NCBI GenBank assembly: GCA_018001015.1
Contig: JAGNIV010000007.1
Location: 82,082 to 146,081, forward strand
From: Phenylobacterium sp.
GTDB lineage: Bacteria; Pseudomonadota; Alphaproteobacteria; Caulobacterales; Caulobacteraceae
Direction of reading: 5' to 3'
Length of the DNA: 64,000 nucleotides
In this document: positions 61,592 to 64,000 of the stretch, piece after piece
How positions within the stretch are numbered: the first letter of the stretch is position 1
Layout: each line of letters starts with the position of its first letter
Notes under the pieces: generated by a model
What the model saw: the letters and a program-made list of their open reading frames with translations, nothing else
Told to the model about the DNA's origin: nothing
Database searches by the model: none
Position numbers and translations under genes: made by a program

Positions 61592-62752
61592 ATGGCCCGC
61601 TACCTCAAACACTGCGTTGAGAGCGCGTTCGCGCCGTTTGTAGCGGCTGCTGGAGGTCCCAATTACGCGGCCCAGCTTACAACGGCAGACCTGCCGGAGG
61701 AGCGGAAGGCCGCTCAGTTCTCCAAATTTAGGTCGCTAAAACCGTTCGGCGGCGACCCGCTTTACCTTCCCGGCAACGGATTCATCGCTCGCTTCGCACA
61801 TTCGGCGGGGGCGTTTCTATGCGTGTCAGACCATCACCTCGATGACGAGGGAAAAGAAGAACTCAATGAGTGGGCCGCTGGCGAAGGCTTGTTGGAAGGG
61901 GCTCTAGATGAAGCGTCATTTCTCGTTCTTTGCGATGAACTAGGTGGCTTCTATAAGCCGCTAGGCTTGAACATGAAGAAAGAACGCGCAGAGAACCTTC
62001 TCGGGGTGGTCAATGATGCCTATGAGGGCCACGACATCAACGACATAATTGAGTGGTATCAGTCTGTTTCAATCTTTGACATTCCTGAAGACCACTACGC
62101 GCTGACAGCAAACGCCTACCGTATCGCCGCCGGACTTGTGAGCAGCAATCGCGCCTACCGTCCCGAAATCATCGGCGATGAAATGGCCACCGCGATCCAC
62201 GCCTTGAATCTTCTTCCAAACATCAATCCTGAAAACTTATATTTCGCGCTCACCTCGACCCACTGGAAGCACACTTTCCTCGATCTATACAAATGTTTGG
62301 AGGCGATATTTTACTTGCCGTGGACATCTGTTCTTCGAGATTCTTTGAAATCTGAATTGACCGCCTTGGCGTTAGCCAAGGAGTGCAGACGAAGTCTTAT
62401 TTGGCGCGAAAGAGAAAAAGTGTCGATTGCCCGCCTGTTCGAGACGTTGCCTGATTTGATATGCAAGCCTCCTACACTTGCGGCGATCGCTCCGCTCCAA
62501 GACTTAGTTGGCAATAACGCTAACAAGGACAAATATGGAGAGCGAATTTATAAGATTCGAAACGAACTAGTTCACCAAGAAGACTATGAAGACCCCACAC
62601 CAATCGAAATTCCAAAGAACTTCTGGCTCCCCATTTGTCTCTATTTAAGCGGAATACTGAAGGAACTCTACACCAGCAGGGCTCCCGACATTGACTATGT
62701 GTTCGAGCTTGAGGTTGGCGAACTTCCGACGAAGGCCGTCAAGCCTGCCTGA
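61592..62752 (+). CDS. HEPN-motif protein, candidate ribonuclease effector
   Basis: 386 residues from ATG 61592, two bases after the previous stop. Near the C terminus I-R323-N-E-L-V-H328 is the R-x4-H active site of HEPN ribonucleases, in a helical context (K-I-R-N-E-L-V-H-Q-E) like Apea/MAE_28990-type HEPN domains. The N-terminal 280 residues are not recognised. HEPN proteins often cut RNA when an infection is sensed. Coupled to the DGQHR-like gene. The motif alone is short, so the call is moderate. Confidence 0.6.
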   Translation: MARYLKHCVESAFAPFVAAAGGPNYAAQLTTADLPEERKAAQFSKFRSLKPFGGDPLYLPGNGFIARFAHSAGAFLCVSDHHLDDEGKEELNEWAAGEGLLEGALDEASFLVLCDELGGFYKPLGLNMKKERAENLLGVVNDAYEGHDINDIIEWYQSVSIFDIPEDHYALTANAYRIAAGLVSSNRAYRPEIIGDEMATAIHALNLLPNINPENLYFALTSTHWKHTFLDLYKCLEAIFYLPWTSVLRDSLKSELTALALAKECRRSLIWREREKVSIARLFETLPDLICKPPTLAAIAPLQDLVGNNANKDKYGERIYKIRNELVHQEDYEDPTPIEIPKNFWLPICLYLSGILKELYTSRAPDIDYVFELEVGELPTKAVKPA

Positions 62753-62763
62753 CCGCTTCGGCA

Positions 62764-63057
62764 TTATTCCCCGTCCCCAGCGACCTCCACAGATGCGTTC
62801 GCCCGATCGTCTTCTCCAACGATCTCGAAACCCTCATCCGAAGATAGCCCCTCTAGATGCTCCCGGTATCCGACCAACGCCGGGGCGTCGACGCCGACCT
62901 TGGCCAAAGCCTCATCCAATTCAGCCAAAGCCTTCTCGACCGTCAGCCATGGCGGTGCGTCGTGACCCTCCCCAACCAGACGGCGCCGCAACTCGGCGGC
63001 CATCATATCGCGATCGGCGTCGGCCAGCAGATCGGGCCGTTCGAAGTAAATCAGCAT
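62764..63057 (-). CDS. Small repeated ORF (copy 3)
   Basis: 97 residues, helical: Y-F-E-R-P-D-L-L-A-D-A-D-R-D-M-M-A-A-E-L-R-R-R-L, then L-T-V-E-K-A-L-A-E-L-D-E-A-L-A-K-V. The tail V-D-A-P-A-L-V-G-Y-R-E-H-L-E-G-L is shared with copies 1 and 2. This is the most complete copy. It is convergent with the HEPN gene. It may be a small antitoxin or a conserved element of the region. Confidence 0.5.
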   Translation of the reverse strand: MLIYFERPDLLADADRDMMAAELRRRLVGEGHDAPPWLTVEKALAELDEALAKVGVDAPALVGYREHLEGLSSDEGFEIVGEDDRANASVEVAGDGE

Positions 63058-63304
63058 CAGGCATTTTTTGGAGTCCGATCAGAAGTAACTGCGCATATTT
63101 ATGAGCTATCCACTCCCGCAACTATCGCTGGAATCCACACAACCTAAGATACCTCACCATCAAAATACTTGGTGAAGTTTGCGAAGCACGGCAATCCATA
63201 GATTGAAGGTGCGGTCCGAGGTAGCGGTACTTGGCCTAATTTCAGTCAGACCCCAGTTGCCCTAAGGTCGCAAAACTGGGCTCTTGCGGAGCGGTGGATT
63301 GACC

Positions 63305-64000
63305 ATGGTCAGCAGCACTGGGCGAAAAGCCCCAAACGCCGAACTGCGGCGGCAAGCCTTCATGCTTGGCGCGACATACCTCCTTCAGGCGGCACGGCTG
63401 GCGGGGGCGGCGATTGACCGTGAATTGATCCAGACCCTCCTATTTCTTGCAATTTCGCGCGCAAATGTGGCCGGGATCACTGAGGCCCCAGAAGCGGGTA
63501 CGCGGTTTGCGGGCCTCACCTCGATACCCCCAGACACAATGCGTCTGCCCATCAGCGTCTACGCGCTCTCAAGGGACCTCCGGCTTCCACAAGAGACCGT
63601 CCGGCGACATGTCGGGAAGCTAAAGGCGGATGGGCTGTGCATCGAGGCCGCCGGTGGGTTAATTATACCCCGCTCGGTCCTTGTGGGACCAAATTACCTG
63701 ATGGCTATAGATCAGAATTGGTCCCTTACCAGAGACTTTGTGGATGAATTGGCGCGTCTTGGACTTTTCGTCCCCTCACAGTCGGATGCGCAACACAGCG
63801 ATGTTCGACGCCAGACGGTCCGCATCTCCGTTGATTACTTCGTTGACGGACTTAATCTTCTTGCCCGCCTAGGAGGAGGCAATCTTCGAGCCGCCCTCGT
63901 ACTGTGCGCGGTGTCAGCCTACGAGCTTGAACGCCACTCCCCTGACGAGACACTCGGTCAGACTATGACGAGGGTGGGCGACATAGCCTTGGATTACTTC
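63305..64000 (+). CDS. Winged-helix-like protein, 3' end outside window
   Basis: Reads open from ATG 63305 to the end of the window (232 codons, no stop). Helical start (R-R-Q-A-F-M-L-G-A-T-Y-L-L-Q). Around residues 80-115, I-S-V-Y-A-L-S-R-D-L-R-L-P-Q-E-T-V-R-R-H-V-G-K-L looks like a helix-turn-helix of a winged-helix regulator (S-R-x-L-x-x-P-x-E-T-V-R-R-H). The remaining part continues helical. A transcription factor or HTH adaptor is likely. The gap 63058-63304 before it holds nothing recognised. Confidence 0.6.
   Translation, partial: MVSSTGRKAPNAELRRQAFMLGATYLLQAARLAGAAIDRELIQTLLFLAISRANVAGITEAPEAGTRFAGLTSIPPDTMRLPISVYALSRDLRLPQETVRRHVGKLKADGLCIEAAGGLIIPRSVLVGPNYLMAIDQNWSLTRDFVDELARLGLFVPSQSDAQHSDVRRQTVRISVDYFVDGLNLLARLGGGNLRAALVLCAVSAYELERHSPDETLGQTMTRVGDIALDYF

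Overview
The window is a high-GC alphaproteobacterial chromosome segment, most likely Caulobacterales (Caulobacter/Phenylobacterium type). The basis is a DivJ/PleC-type membrane histidine kinase, a MucR/Ros regulator, two DUF2336 proteins, a cytochrome c maturation operon of the alphaproteobacterial ccmI-ccmE-ccmF order, FeuPQ-like two-component genes, and GANTC and CtrA-like sites near some promoters. Genus assignment is an inference; no rRNA or tRNA gene was found.

Layout. 1-5.8 kb: end of a ccm operon, an unknown helical protein, and a two-component pair with a PepSY gene upstream. 6-13.4 kb: a HisKA_2-type kinase, a DnaJ-like chaperone, a DUF805 protein, a YcgN protein, PBP1A and an ABC-F ATPase. 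13.4-16 kb: a 527-base gap holding a candidate structured RNA, then a MASE1 hybrid kinase. 16.2-18.8 kb: a complete SsuA/TauA-type ABC importer. 18.8-27.3 kb: DUF2336, a TPR-like protein, rsuA, an rsmC-like gene, prfC, DUF1491. 27.3-33 kb: two divergent histidine kinases (one DivJ-like), sufE, a PAS_5 protein, mucR, a second DUF2336. 33-39 kb: divergent enoyl-CoA hydratase and acyl-CoA synthetase genes sharing a palindromic operator, a methyltransferase, a TerB / Bax-inhibitor cluster with two tiny genes, and a MaoC hydratase. 39-42.2 kb: a serine protease and oligopeptidase B.

42.1-54.1 kb is an accessory metal and stress region. It opens with a 20-codon GNAT remnant abutting copA. CopA and CsoR diverge around two CsoR-type operators; a His/Met-rich outer-membrane-type protein follows csoR. 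An ArsR regulator, an ArsP-type permease, a small thioredoxin and an OsmC protein form a second operon, divergent from an exported acetolactate-decarboxylase-like gene, with a perfect palindrome between them. Then comes a PepSY / cytochrome b561 / response regulator / histidine kinase operon, divergent from an exported rubrerythrin and a second cytochrome b561 with an acidic loop.

55.3-64 kb is a variable region, AT-richer by eye in its last third. It carries two unfamiliar gene sets that look like defence modules. One is an operon of a PP2C phosphatase, a PD-(D/E)XK-like protein and a beta-CASP-like MBL hydrolase. The other is a DGQHR/DUF262-like protein followed by a protein with an R-x4-H HEPN-type motif. 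Three copies of one small-ORF tail are interspersed. The window ends inside a winged-helix-like gene with no stop. No CRISPR array, insertion sequence, integrase or tRNA was seen. Six histidine kinases in 64 kb is a high count.
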